Source: Actinomycetota bacterium
GTDB lineage: Bacteria; Actinomycetota; Acidimicrobiia; Acidimicrobiales; Ilumatobacteraceae
DNA length: 43,847 nt
Direction: 5' to 3'
Assembly: GCA_005793785.1 (NCBI GenBank)
Contig: SXPW01000140.1
Location: forward strand, 1-43,847
The translations under genes were made by a program, and so were the position numbers. Positions 22,282 to 29,905 of this stretch are shown here, one piece after another. Position 1 is the first letter of the stretch, and each line of letters starts with the position of its first letter. The notes under the pieces are model-generated. The model saw only the letters and a program-made list of their open reading frames with translations, was not told the DNA's origin and did not search any database.

Positions 22282-23712
22282 ATGCGCACGCTGGGCGGAG
22301 TGCTCGCACGCACGGCAGGTCAGTGCCGCCTCGAAGGTGACGCGAACGCGGAAATCACCGACGTCACCAACGACAGTCGAAGCGTTCGGAGCGGCGCGAT
22401 GTACTGCTGCGTGCGGGGCGAACGGCACGACGGACACGACTTTGCCGCCGATGCAGTGCGGCGTGGTGCCGGATCGCTGCTCGTGGATCACGTCCTGCCT
22501 TCGTGCGGCGTCCCGCAGGTGGTCGTCGGCGACACTCGCCGCGCGATGGGACAGGTCGCGGCTGCGTTCCACGACCATCCGTGCGAGTCGCTGAAGGTAA
22601 TCGGGGTCACCGGTACGAACGGCAAGACGACGACCGCGCACATGCTCGGCGCGATCCTCAACCACAGCGGGGAACGCACGACGGTGCTGGGCACGTTGAG
22701 CGGTATCCGTACGACGCCGGAGTCCCCGGAACTCCAACGGACCCTGGCCCAGGAGCGAGATGGCGGCACCACCGCCGTGGTCATGGAGGTGTCTTCGCAC
22801 GCTCTCGCACTACAACGCGTCGCCGGAATGCGTTTCCGTTCGACGGTGTTCACCAACCTCGGACACGACCACCTCGACTTTCATCGCACGCAGGATGCAT
22901 ACTTTGCCGCCAAGCAGAGCCTCTTTTCCAAGGAGTACACGGCGATCGGAGTCATCAATGGTGACGATCCGTTCGGTCGAGTCATCGCCGAACACTGCGA
23001 CATCGAAGTGGCGCTGTTCGGAATGGCGGACGCGGGCAACACCACGGTCGACGCTGCCGGCAGTGAGTTTTCGTGGAGGGGTGCACGAATTCACTGCGTC
23101 ATTGGTGGAGACTTCAATGTGCTCAACGCCCTGGCCGCCGCCACGACGGCGGCGGAACTGGGAATCTCCCCGAACGTCATCGCCGCGGGCCTCGGAGCGA
23201 TGTCCCAGATTCCCGGTCGATTCGAACGAGTGGTACACGGCGGGAACTTCTCCGTGTTCGTGGACTACGCCCACACACCCGAGGCGTTGGGCAAGGTGAT
23301 TGCAACGGCACGAGCGTTGGTCGATGGATCGCCCACCAGCGGCCCTCGACGACCGCGGGTGATCGTGGTGTTCGGTTGCGGTGGTGATCGTGATCCGAGC
23401 AAGCGCCAGGAAATGGGGCGAGTCGCATGCACGGCCGATCTCGTGGTCGTCACCTCCGACAACCCTCGCCACGAGTCACCGGAAGCAATCATCGGAGCGA
23501 TCATCGCCGGCGTCCCCGACTCGGAGCGCGGACGCGTCGTCTCGGAAGTGGATCGCCGTCGCGCCATCTCGGTGGCATGCGAGAGCGCGGGACCGGGTGA
23601 CGTCGTCATCATCGCCGGACGCGGACACGAAGCGACCCAGTCCATCGCCGGCGAGGAGATTCCGTTCCTCGACGCCCATGTGGTGCGCAGCGTGTTGGGG
23701 GTGTCCGAATGA
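22282..23712 (+). CDS. murE: UDP-MurNAc-L-Ala-D-Glu:meso-DAP ligase
   Basis: A 476-residue Mur ligase that adds the third amino acid to the peptidoglycan stem. The ATP loop is GTNGKTTT (111-118), Lys211 in the YFAAKQSLF context is the position of the carbamylated lysine, and VDYAHTPEAL and FGCGGDRDPSKR mark the C-terminal domain. DNPRHE (393-398) is the DNPR motif associated with meso-diaminopimelate selection rather than lysine, which predicts DAP-type peptidoglycan. The ATG at 22282 lies 4 bases after the ftsI stop. Usually murF follows directly; here the stop instead overlaps mraY (ATGA), so murF must be elsewhere. Confidence 0.94.
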   Translation: MRTLGGVLARTAGQCRLEGDANAEITDVTNDSRSVRSGAMYCCVRGERHDGHDFAADAVRRGAGSLLVDHVLPSCGVPQVVVGDTRRAMGQVAAAFHDHPCESLKVIGVTGTNGKTTTAHMLGAILNHSGERTTVLGTLSGIRTTPESPELQRTLAQERDGGTTAVVMEVSSHALALQRVAGMRFRSTVFTNLGHDHLDFHRTQDAYFAAKQSLFSKEYTAIGVINGDDPFGRVIAEHCDIEVALFGMADAGNTTVDAAGSEFSWRGARIHCVIGGDFNVLNALAAATTAAELGISPNVIAAGLGAMSQIPGRFERVVHGGNFSVFVDYAHTPEALGKVIATARALVDGSPTSGPRRPRVIVVFGCGGDRDPSKRQEMGRVACTADLVVVTSDNPRHESPEAIIGAIIAGVPDSERGRVVSEVDRRRAISVACESAGPGDVVIIAGRGHEATQSIAGEEIPFLDAHVVRSVLGVSE

Positions 23713-24776
23713 TCGCGATTCTCATGGCCAGTGCCATCGCGATCGTGTTCTCCATCGCCTTCACACGGATGCTCATGTGGTTCTTCGCACGTTTGGGCAA
23801 GGGTCAACCGATTCTCGGCGCCGAGGATCGCGGCCCGACCCATCACATGCACAAACAAGGCACGCCGACGATGGGCGGCATCGCCATCCTGCTTGCTGCG
23901 TTCCTCGGCTGGCTCATCCCGCACGCGCGGGCGGGCTTGGTGTTCTCCGACCAGGCGATGTTCATGTGGCTCGCCATCACGGTCCTCGCGGCGATCGGTT
24001 TCCTCGACGACTTCCTCAAGGTTCGTCGTCAGCACAACCGGGGAATCTTCTGGAAGAAGAAGGGCTGGATCACATTCGGCATCGTCGTGGCATTGATGTG
24101 GCTCATCGCCGCCCAAACCGGCGTGAGCGAAACCATCTCCTTCACTCGTGCCGAGGTACCGGGTTGGGACGTGAGCACACCAGTGTGGGTGGTGTGGACC
24201 GCCTTGATGGTGTGGGCGACCACCAATGCGGTCAACGTGACCGACGGCCTCGATGGCTTGGCGGCGGGTTCGGCGATGTTCGGATTCGGAGCCTTCGGAC
24301 TCATCGCTTATTTCGCATTCCGCAATTCCGACATCTATTCCTCGATCGTGAACCCGCTCGATCTCGCGGTACTCGCCGCGGCGATGGCGGGAGCCTGCGG
24401 CGGTTTCCTCTGGTGGAACGCCGCACCGGCGCGAATCATCATGGGGGACGTCGGAGCGCTCGGAATCGGCGCGGCACTCGGCTTGCTCGCGGTCACCACC
24501 AACACCCACTTCCTGCTGCCGATCATCTGTGGCATCAACGTGATGGAGGCGGGATCAGTGGCGATCCAAATGGGGGTGTTCAAGGCCAGTGGTCGAAAGA
24601 AGCGATTGTTCAAGATGTCGCCGATCCATCACCATTTCGAATTGTCGGGGTGGCCGGAAACCACGGTCATCATTCGCTTCTGGTTGCTCGCCGCGCTGTG
24701 CGTCGCCGCCGGAGTCGCACTCTTCATCGCCGACTTCACCAACGAGATCCGTCTCATCGGGGACGTGGTGCCGTGA
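23709..24776 (+). CDS. mraY: Phospho-MurNAc-pentapeptide transferase MraY
   Basis: A 355-residue integral membrane enzyme with about ten helices that transfers phospho-MurNAc-pentapeptide to undecaprenyl phosphate, making lipid I. Conserved acidic and His motifs are present: KQGTPTMGGIA, IGFLDDFLKV (Asp-Asp pair), NAVNVTDGLDGLAAG, and FKMSPIHHHFELSGW. The usual MGDTGSLALG loop reads MGDVGALGIG here, keeping MGD and the glycines but changing Thr and Ser. The ATG overlaps the murE stop, and the stop overlaps the murD GTG, so three enzymes are translationally linked. The length matches the family. Confidence 0.95.
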   Translation: MIAILMASAIAIVFSIAFTRMLMWFFARLGKGQPILGAEDRGPTHHMHKQGTPTMGGIAILLAAFLGWLIPHARAGLVFSDQAMFMWLAITVLAAIGFLDDFLKVRRQHNRGIFWKKKGWITFGIVVALMWLIAAQTGVSETISFTRAEVPGWDVSTPVWVVWTALMVWATTNAVNVTDGLDGLAAGSAMFGFGAFGLIAYFAFRNSDIYSSIVNPLDLAVLAAAMAGACGGFLWWNAAPARIIMGDVGALGIGAALGLLAVTTNTHFLLPIICGINVMEAGSVAIQMGVFKASGRKKRLFKMSPIHHHFELSGWPETTVIIRFWLLAALCVAAGVALFIADFTNEIRLIGDVVP

Positions 24777-26110
24777 GCGTCCTCGTGTACGGATTGGCCG
24801 TCGCCGGCCGCAGCACCGCCCGATTCCTCGCCGCCCGCGGCGAGTCGGTGGTCGTTGCCGACGATCGAGTGTCGCGCGACTACGAGGAGTTTGCGAAGTC
24901 CATCGGTGCAGAATTGCTGAGCGGACCCGATGCCGCAATGGCCTGCGCCCGACGAATGACGGAATTCTCGCTCGTGACCCCGAGTCCCGGGGTGCCCGAG
25001 ACGCATCCGGTCATCGTGAGCGCCGAGCGGGCGGGCGTGGAGATTGCGTCCGAGATCGAACTGGCCTACCGGAGCGAGGAGGCCAGCGGCTCACCGCGAC
25101 CGATCGTCGCCATCACGGGCACCGACGGCAAGACGACCACGACGTTGATGGCGGCCGCGATGCTCTCGGCGTCGGGCCACAAGGCTGCCGCGGTCGGCAA
25201 CACCGAGACGCCGTGGGTGGAGGTGCTCGACGAGGCGCACGACGCCTATGCCGTTGAGTGCTCGAGTTTCCGACTCCATTACACGAAGGAATTCCGCGCG
25301 GTGGCAGCGACATGGCTCAATCTGGCACCCGATCATCTCGATTGGCATCGAGACATCGACTCGTATCGCCGCGCGAAGGAGCGAATCTGGGTGGCTGCTC
25401 GCGACACCGATGTGGCGGTTGCTCCGATTCGAGATGCTTCGATCGTCGCAAGTGCTCGTTCCAGCGCGGCGCGTGTCGTGACGTTCGGGTTGGAGGGTGC
25501 CGATTATCGCATCGAACACGACGCGCTGGTCGGACCTCGGGGTCGAATCGTCGACGTCGGACAATTGGGTCGGGCGCTGCCGCACGATCTGACGAATGCC
25601 CTCGCTGCCAGCGCCCTCGTACTGGAGTCGGGACTCGGAACGGTCGAGGGCGTCGCGAACGCGCTGTCCCGTTACCAGCACGCCCCGCACCGAATCCAGT
25701 TCGTGGCGGAGGTCGATGGTGTTTCGTACTACAACGACAGCAAAGCCACGAGCCCGCACGCCGCACAGGCAGCGCTCGGCTCCTTCGAGCGAATCGTGTT
25801 GATTGCCGGAGGAAAGAACAAGGGACTCGACCTGTCATCGATGGCGAGTCAGCCTCGACGCATGCGCGGTGTGGTTGCCATCGGTCACTCGGCGTCGTTG
25901 ATTGAGTCGGCCTTCACCGGCGTGTGCGACGTCGTCCGAGCGGAGTCGATGGAGCACGCCGTGCACGCCGCCCGTCGTCTGGCCGAACCCGGGGACGTCG
26001 TGTTGTTGTCGCCGGGCTGCACGTCCTACGACTGGTATTCCAACTACGGCGAACGGGGCGACGACTTCGCTCGCATCGTCAACGATCTCACGAAGGAGAA
26101 CACGAAATGA
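24773..26110 (+). CDS. murD: UDP-MurNAc-L-Ala:D-Glu ligase
   Basis: A 445-residue Mur ligase adding D-glutamate. The N-terminus (VSVLVYGLAVAGRSTARF) is the Rossmann-like UDP-binding fold. The ATP loop is GTDGKTTTT (116-124); LAPDHLDWH and NDSKATSPHA follow, the latter being the MurD-specific variant of the C-terminal motif. LSPGCTSYDWYSNYGERGDDF near the end is the MurD signature region. I choose GTG 24773, which overlaps the mraY stop and begins exactly at the family fold. The same frame is open for about 460 codons upstream across murE and mraY, but that part is a shadow of those genes. The stop overlaps the ftsW ATG. Confidence 0.94.
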   Translation: MSVLVYGLAVAGRSTARFLAARGESVVVADDRVSRDYEEFAKSIGAELLSGPDAAMACARRMTEFSLVTPSPGVPETHPVIVSAERAGVEIASEIELAYRSEEASGSPRPIVAITGTDGKTTTTLMAAAMLSASGHKAAAVGNTETPWVEVLDEAHDAYAVECSSFRLHYTKEFRAVAATWLNLAPDHLDWHRDIDSYRRAKERIWVAARDTDVAVAPIRDASIVASARSSAARVVTFGLEGADYRIEHDALVGPRGRIVDVGQLGRALPHDLTNALAASALVLESGLGTVEGVANALSRYQHAPHRIQFVAEVDGVSYYNDSKATSPHAAQAALGSFERIVLIAGGKNKGLDLSSMASQPRRMRGVVAIGHSASLIESAFTGVCDVVRAESMEHAVHAARRLAEPGDVVLLSPGCTSYDWYSNYGERGDDFARIVNDLTKENTK

Positions 26111-27306
26111 CGACGGTGAACGTAGACCCATCCGACGGCTTTGCCGTTCCCTCACTGAGCGAACGTCGTCGCGCGGTGCTCACCGGTCGGCGACACTCGG
26201 GTCGGGCGGTCGCGGAGACGGAGCCGAGTCGATTGTTCTATGCGATCCTCCTCGTCATCACCGTGCTCGTGGCCATGGGTCTCGTGATGGTGCTCTCCGC
26301 CTCGTCCATCGTCTCGGTGAACAACGGTGGGTCGGCGTTCACGATGTTCCGCAAGCAATTGATGTGGGCCATCTTCGGTGTCGCCATCGCAGCCGGCACC
26401 TATCGAATGCCGTATCGAACCTGGCAGAAACTGAACAAACCGATGCTCGCGGTGGTGTTCGTGCTCAATCTGCTTCCGTTCACGCCGATCGGCATCACGG
26501 TCAACGGCGCGCGGGCGTGGGTGGAGATGGGATTCATCAGGTTCCAGCCCTCGGAATTGCTCAAGTTCGCCCTCATCGTCTATCTCACCAACAATCTCGG
26601 TCGCCGTCAGCGCGAACTCACCGACTTCAAGCGCACGTTCCGCCCGGCTCTGCTCGCCTGGATCCTCGCGGCGGGAATCGCGATGTTGCAGAGCGACCTC
26701 GGTGCAGCCATCGTCCTTTCGGGTATCGCCTTCACGGTGCTCTACATGGCGGGATGTCCGGTTCGCTGGATCGGTGCGACGGCGGCACTCGCACTGGTGG
26801 CCGGAATGCTCTACATCGTCAGCTCGGCTTCACGGTGGAGTCGCTGGACGGCGTTCTTCGACATCGAAGGAAATCGCGAACACACGAGTTACCAGGTGTG
26901 GCAATCGATGTTGAGTATCTCCAACGGTGGAATCCTGGGAGTCGGACCGGGTGCCGGAACGAGCAAGTGGGGTTACGTTCCACTCGCGCACAGCGACTTC
27001 ATCTTCACCGTGATCGCCGAGGAGTTCGGTCTCTTCGGATCGACGCTCGTGATCGGCGGATTCTTCGCCCTGGCCTTCCTCGGATTCGTCGTGGCGATGA
27101 AGGCGCCCGACTACTCCGGTGCACTCCTCGCCGCCGGTATCACCGTCTGGTTCGCCGTGCAGGCGATGATCAACGTCGGAGGCGTCGTCGGAGCGATGCC
27201 GGTGACGGGGCTCACGCTTCCGCTGATTTCGTACGGTGGCAGTTCGTTGCTGATCACGCTCGGCGCCGCGGGATTGCTCCTGAACATCGCGCGCAAGGTG
27301 TCGTGA
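26107..27306 (+). CDS. ftsW: Division SEDS glycosyltransferase FtsW
   Basis: A 399-residue SEDS-family membrane protein that polymerises lipid II at the septum with FtsI. After ~42 polar residues there are about ten membrane helices. Family markers are VMVLSASSI in helix 1, WVEMGFIRFQPSELLKFAL, LQSDLGAA with the catalytic-type Asp, the large outer loop with HTSYQVWQSMLSISNGGILG, AHSDFIFTVIAEEFG, and the terminal TGLTLPLISYGGSSLL. The order murD-ftsW-murG identifies it as FtsW rather than RodA. The start is ATG 26107, overlapping the murD stop. No FtsZ-binding tail is apparent; the protein ends soon after the last helix. Confidence 0.94.
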   Translation: MTTVNVDPSDGFAVPSLSERRRAVLTGRRHSGRAVAETEPSRLFYAILLVITVLVAMGLVMVLSASSIVSVNNGGSAFTMFRKQLMWAIFGVAIAAGTYRMPYRTWQKLNKPMLAVVFVLNLLPFTPIGITVNGARAWVEMGFIRFQPSELLKFALIVYLTNNLGRRQRELTDFKRTFRPALLAWILAAGIAMLQSDLGAAIVLSGIAFTVLYMAGCPVRWIGATAALALVAGMLYIVSSASRWSRWTAFFDIEGNREHTSYQVWQSMLSISNGGILGVGPGAGTSKWGYVPLAHSDFIFTVIAEEFGLFGSTLVIGGFFALAFLGFVVAMKAPDYSGALLAAGITVWFAVQAMINVGGVVGAMPVTGLTLPLISYGGSSLLITLGAAGLLLNIARKVS

Positions 27307-27351
27307 CACCGCAACGGCGACTTCGGTAGCGGTAGCGTTCGGCTCAGTCTC

Positions 27352-28500
27352 GTGACCACTACGAACGTGCCTTCGTCGCCGCGCGTGTTCGCGGTAATCG
27401 CAGGTGGCGGCACCGCCGGCCACATCGTTCCCGCATTGGCGATTGCCGAACAACTCGTGGACCGCGGACGGGCACCACGTTCCATAGCGTTCGTCGCGTC
27501 CCGGCGTCCATCCGACGAGCGCTTGTTGGCGGACACCGAACATCCGCGGCTACTGCTCGACGTGGACGGCCTCCAACGCAGCCTGTCTCCGCGGGCCGTG
27601 CTGCGGACGCTGCTCGCGCTACCGAGATTGGTGGTCGCAACGGCGTTGACCACCCGACAGTTTCGGCTGTGGCGGCCCCGAGTGGTGGTGAGCGTCGGTG
27701 GATTCGCCAGCGAACCTGCAGTTCGTGCCGCCGGAGCCCTTCGAATACCCGTGGTCGTCGTGAGTTACGACCAACGTCCCGGACTGGCCACACGACGACA
27801 GGCTCGCAAGGCCGCTGCGGTGGCGACCGCTTTCGCCGGTTCGCCACTGCCGGGTGCAAAACACACCGGTGCACCGGTGCGCAACGGAGTACGGCGGCTG
27901 CTACGTAATTCGGCGGCCGACCCGCACGCTCGGGCCCGTGCGGCGGCGACGTTCGGAATCGATCCGCGTCGACGCATCATCGTGGTGATGGGTGGATCGC
28001 TGGGCTCGCAGGTCGTGAACGGAGCAATCGAGGAGTTCGTGCGTCACCAGGGGTCCCGCAGCGACGTGGCGATCCTCCACCTGGCGGGCGAGCGGTACAT
28101 GTCCACTGCGTTCGCTGCGCCGGAGGGCGCGGCCCTGCACTACGTCCGCCGAGCGAGCCACCACGACATGTCCGAGGTATGGCAGATCGCCGACGTCACC
28201 GTTTGTCGAGCAGGTGCCAGCACCATCGCCGAACTGATCACCGTCGGCTCGGCGGCGCTCGTCATACCGTGGGCGCAGGCAGCCGACGATCATCAACTCG
28301 TCAACGCTCGATGGTTGCGGGACAATGGCGGTGCACTCATGGTCGAGGAATCGGAGGTTGGAGTTCGATTCGAGACGGAACTACTCCGACTCATCGATGA
28401 TTCGGTGTTGCGTGAACGACTGGCCGCCAAATCGTACGCCTTGGGGGCGCTCAATCGATCGTCGGCAATCGGCTCGCTCGTCGAGTCGGTGGCTCGGTGA
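27352..28500 (+). CDS. murG: UDP-GlcNAc:lipid-I GlcNAc transferase MurG
   Basis: A 382-residue GT28 enzyme converting lipid I to lipid II at the inner membrane face. GGGTAGH (18-24) is the first glycine-rich loop, VSVGGFAS the second, and CRAGASTIAEL with WAQAADDHQLVNARWL the UDP-GlcNAc-binding C-terminal block. The acceptor-side motif, normally HEQN, reads YDQR at residues 139-142, keeping only Gln, which is unusual. GTG 27352 is the first good start; a TAGCGT box (27333-27338) lies 13 bases upstream, and 45 bases separate it from ftsW, so an internal promoter is possible. Position between ftsW and murC supports the call despite the altered motif. Confidence 0.91.
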   Translation: MTTTNVPSSPRVFAVIAGGGTAGHIVPALAIAEQLVDRGRAPRSIAFVASRRPSDERLLADTEHPRLLLDVDGLQRSLSPRAVLRTLLALPRLVVATALTTRQFRLWRPRVVVSVGGFASEPAVRAAGALRIPVVVVSYDQRPGLATRRQARKAAAVATAFAGSPLPGAKHTGAPVRNGVRRLLRNSAADPHARARAAATFGIDPRRRIIVVMGGSLGSQVVNGAIEEFVRHQGSRSDVAILHLAGERYMSTAFAAPEGAALHYVRRASHHDMSEVWQIADVTVCRAGASTIAELITVGSAALVIPWAQAADDHQLVNARWLRDNGGALMVEESEVGVRFETELLRLIDDSVLRERLAAKSYALGALNRSSAIGSLVESVAR

Positions 28501-28527
28501 GGCGCGCATGAATCCTTCGGGTGAACG

Positions 28528-29901
28528 ATGAGCGAGTCACTACGACGGGTGCACATCGTCGGGGTGGGCGGACCGGGAACCAGCGCCATCGCGATCATCC
28601 TCCGCGAGATGGGTGTGACGGTTTCGGGGAGCGACGTGCACGAATCCGCCGCGCTGGAGCGGTTGCGCCGCATCGGGGTACGGGTGAACGTACCGCATGA
28701 TGCAAACGCAGTGACGGGGAGCGACGTCGTTGCACACTCCGCCGCGATTCGCGTCAACAACATGGAATTGGCGGCGGCCCGAGCAGCGGGAATTCGCGTC
28801 TGGTCGCGGGCGCAGATGCTGTCGTGGATTGCGAAGCAGTGTCGTACCGTCGCGGTCGCCGGTACGCACGGCAAGACCACCACGACCACGTTGCTCACCC
28901 TGGTGCTGCGGGCCGTGGGTCGCGATCCGGGGTATCTCATCGGGGCCGATGTCCCGCAACTTGCCCGGAGCGCCCACTGGGGGAGCGAGATCTTCGTGGT
29001 CGAGGCCGACGAGAGCGACTCCAGCCATCGCGCCATCGCACCGCACTCCACGATCCTCACCAACGTCGACGTGGATCATCTCGACGAACACGGATCGTTC
29101 GACGGCATCGTGGACTCCTTCGACTCCTACCTCGCGGCGATTCCCCACGTCAAAGTGGTGTGTGGCGACGACCCGACGGCGGCACGTCTGGGTCGCAAGC
29201 ACGGGGCGTTGCTGTACGGCACGAACGACTCGAACTCCACCGACTACGCCGTACGTGCCACCGACGTTCGCTTCGGAGACGGAAGAATCGACTTCGTCGC
29301 TGGCACACCGTGGGGTAGCGCGGCGATGTCGGTGGCACTACGAGGAATGCACAACGTGCGCAACGTCCTGGCGGCGGTCGCGATGGCCGGCAGCCTCGGG
29401 GTGAGTCCCGCCGAGTCCGCGGCTGCGCTCCGGGAGTTCCGCGGTGTCCACCGTCGATTCGACGTGCGGGCAACCCACGGCGGGGCGACGTTCGTCGACG
29501 ACTATGCACACCTCCCGGCGGAGATCGCAGCGGTGCTGGCGGGCGTGCGGGCCGAGCAATCGCGGTGGCGCCGCATCATCGCGGTGTTCCAACCGAACCG
29601 TTTCAACCGAATGGCAGTCTTGTCCGATGCCTACGGCGACGCGTTCGTCGATGCCGATCTTGTGGTGGTTACCGACATCTACGCGTCGGGTACGGAGCGG
29701 ATCGAGGGCGTCACCGGAAAACTGGTCGTCGACGCGATTCGTGGGGCACATCCGAAAGCCCGGGTCGAGTGGAAGCCGAATCGAGGCGAGCTCGTCGACT
29801 TCGTCGCGAATGAAGTACGCGAGGGAGACCTTTGCATCTCGATGGGCTGCGGTGACATCGAGACGCTCCCCGACGAGGTAGTGGCGCGTCGGGGAGAATA
29901 G
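28528..29901 (+). CDS. murC: UDP-MurNAc:L-alanine ligase MurC
   Basis: A 457-residue Mur ligase that adds the first amino acid, L-alanine. It has HIVGVGGPGTSAIA at the N-terminus, ATP loop GTHGKTTTT (112-120), EADESDSS, and TNVDVDHLDEH. In the C-terminal domain the usual DDYxHHP reads DDYAHLP, FQPHR reads FQPNR, and the end has DIYASGTERIEG and GCGDIETL; these are deviations from the consensus I know but the overall fold blocks are intact. The ATG at 28528 overlaps the stop of a 7-codon frame beginning at 28508, itself just behind murG. The murB-ftsQ gene starts 4 bases after the stop. Confidence 0.92.
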   Translation: MSESLRRVHIVGVGGPGTSAIAIILREMGVTVSGSDVHESAALERLRRIGVRVNVPHDANAVTGSDVVAHSAAIRVNNMELAAARAAGIRVWSRAQMLSWIAKQCRTVAVAGTHGKTTTTTLLTLVLRAVGRDPGYLIGADVPQLARSAHWGSEIFVVEADESDSSHRAIAPHSTILTNVDVDHLDEHGSFDGIVDSFDSYLAAIPHVKVVCGDDPTAARLGRKHGALLYGTNDSNSTDYAVRATDVRFGDGRIDFVAGTPWGSAAMSVALRGMHNVRNVLAAVAMAGSLGVSPAESAAALREFRGVHRRFDVRATHGGATFVDDYAHLPAEIAAVLAGVRAEQSRWRRIIAVFQPNRFNRMAVLSDAYGDAFVDADLVVVTDIYASGTERIEGVTGKLVVDAIRGAHPKARVEWKPNRGELVDFVANEVREGDLCISMGCGDIETLPDEVVARRGE

Positions 29902-29905
29902 GAAC

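Noticed and set aside
23381..24772. About 460 open codons in the murD frame running through murE and mraY
   Set aside because: High-GC shadow frame with Arg/Ser-rich composition; mraY and murE are certain on the other frames, and murD starts at 24773.
25902..27329. Plus-strand 475-codon frame overlapping ftsW
   Set aside because: Arg/His-rich translation without membrane or domain features; ftsW on the neighbouring frame is certain.
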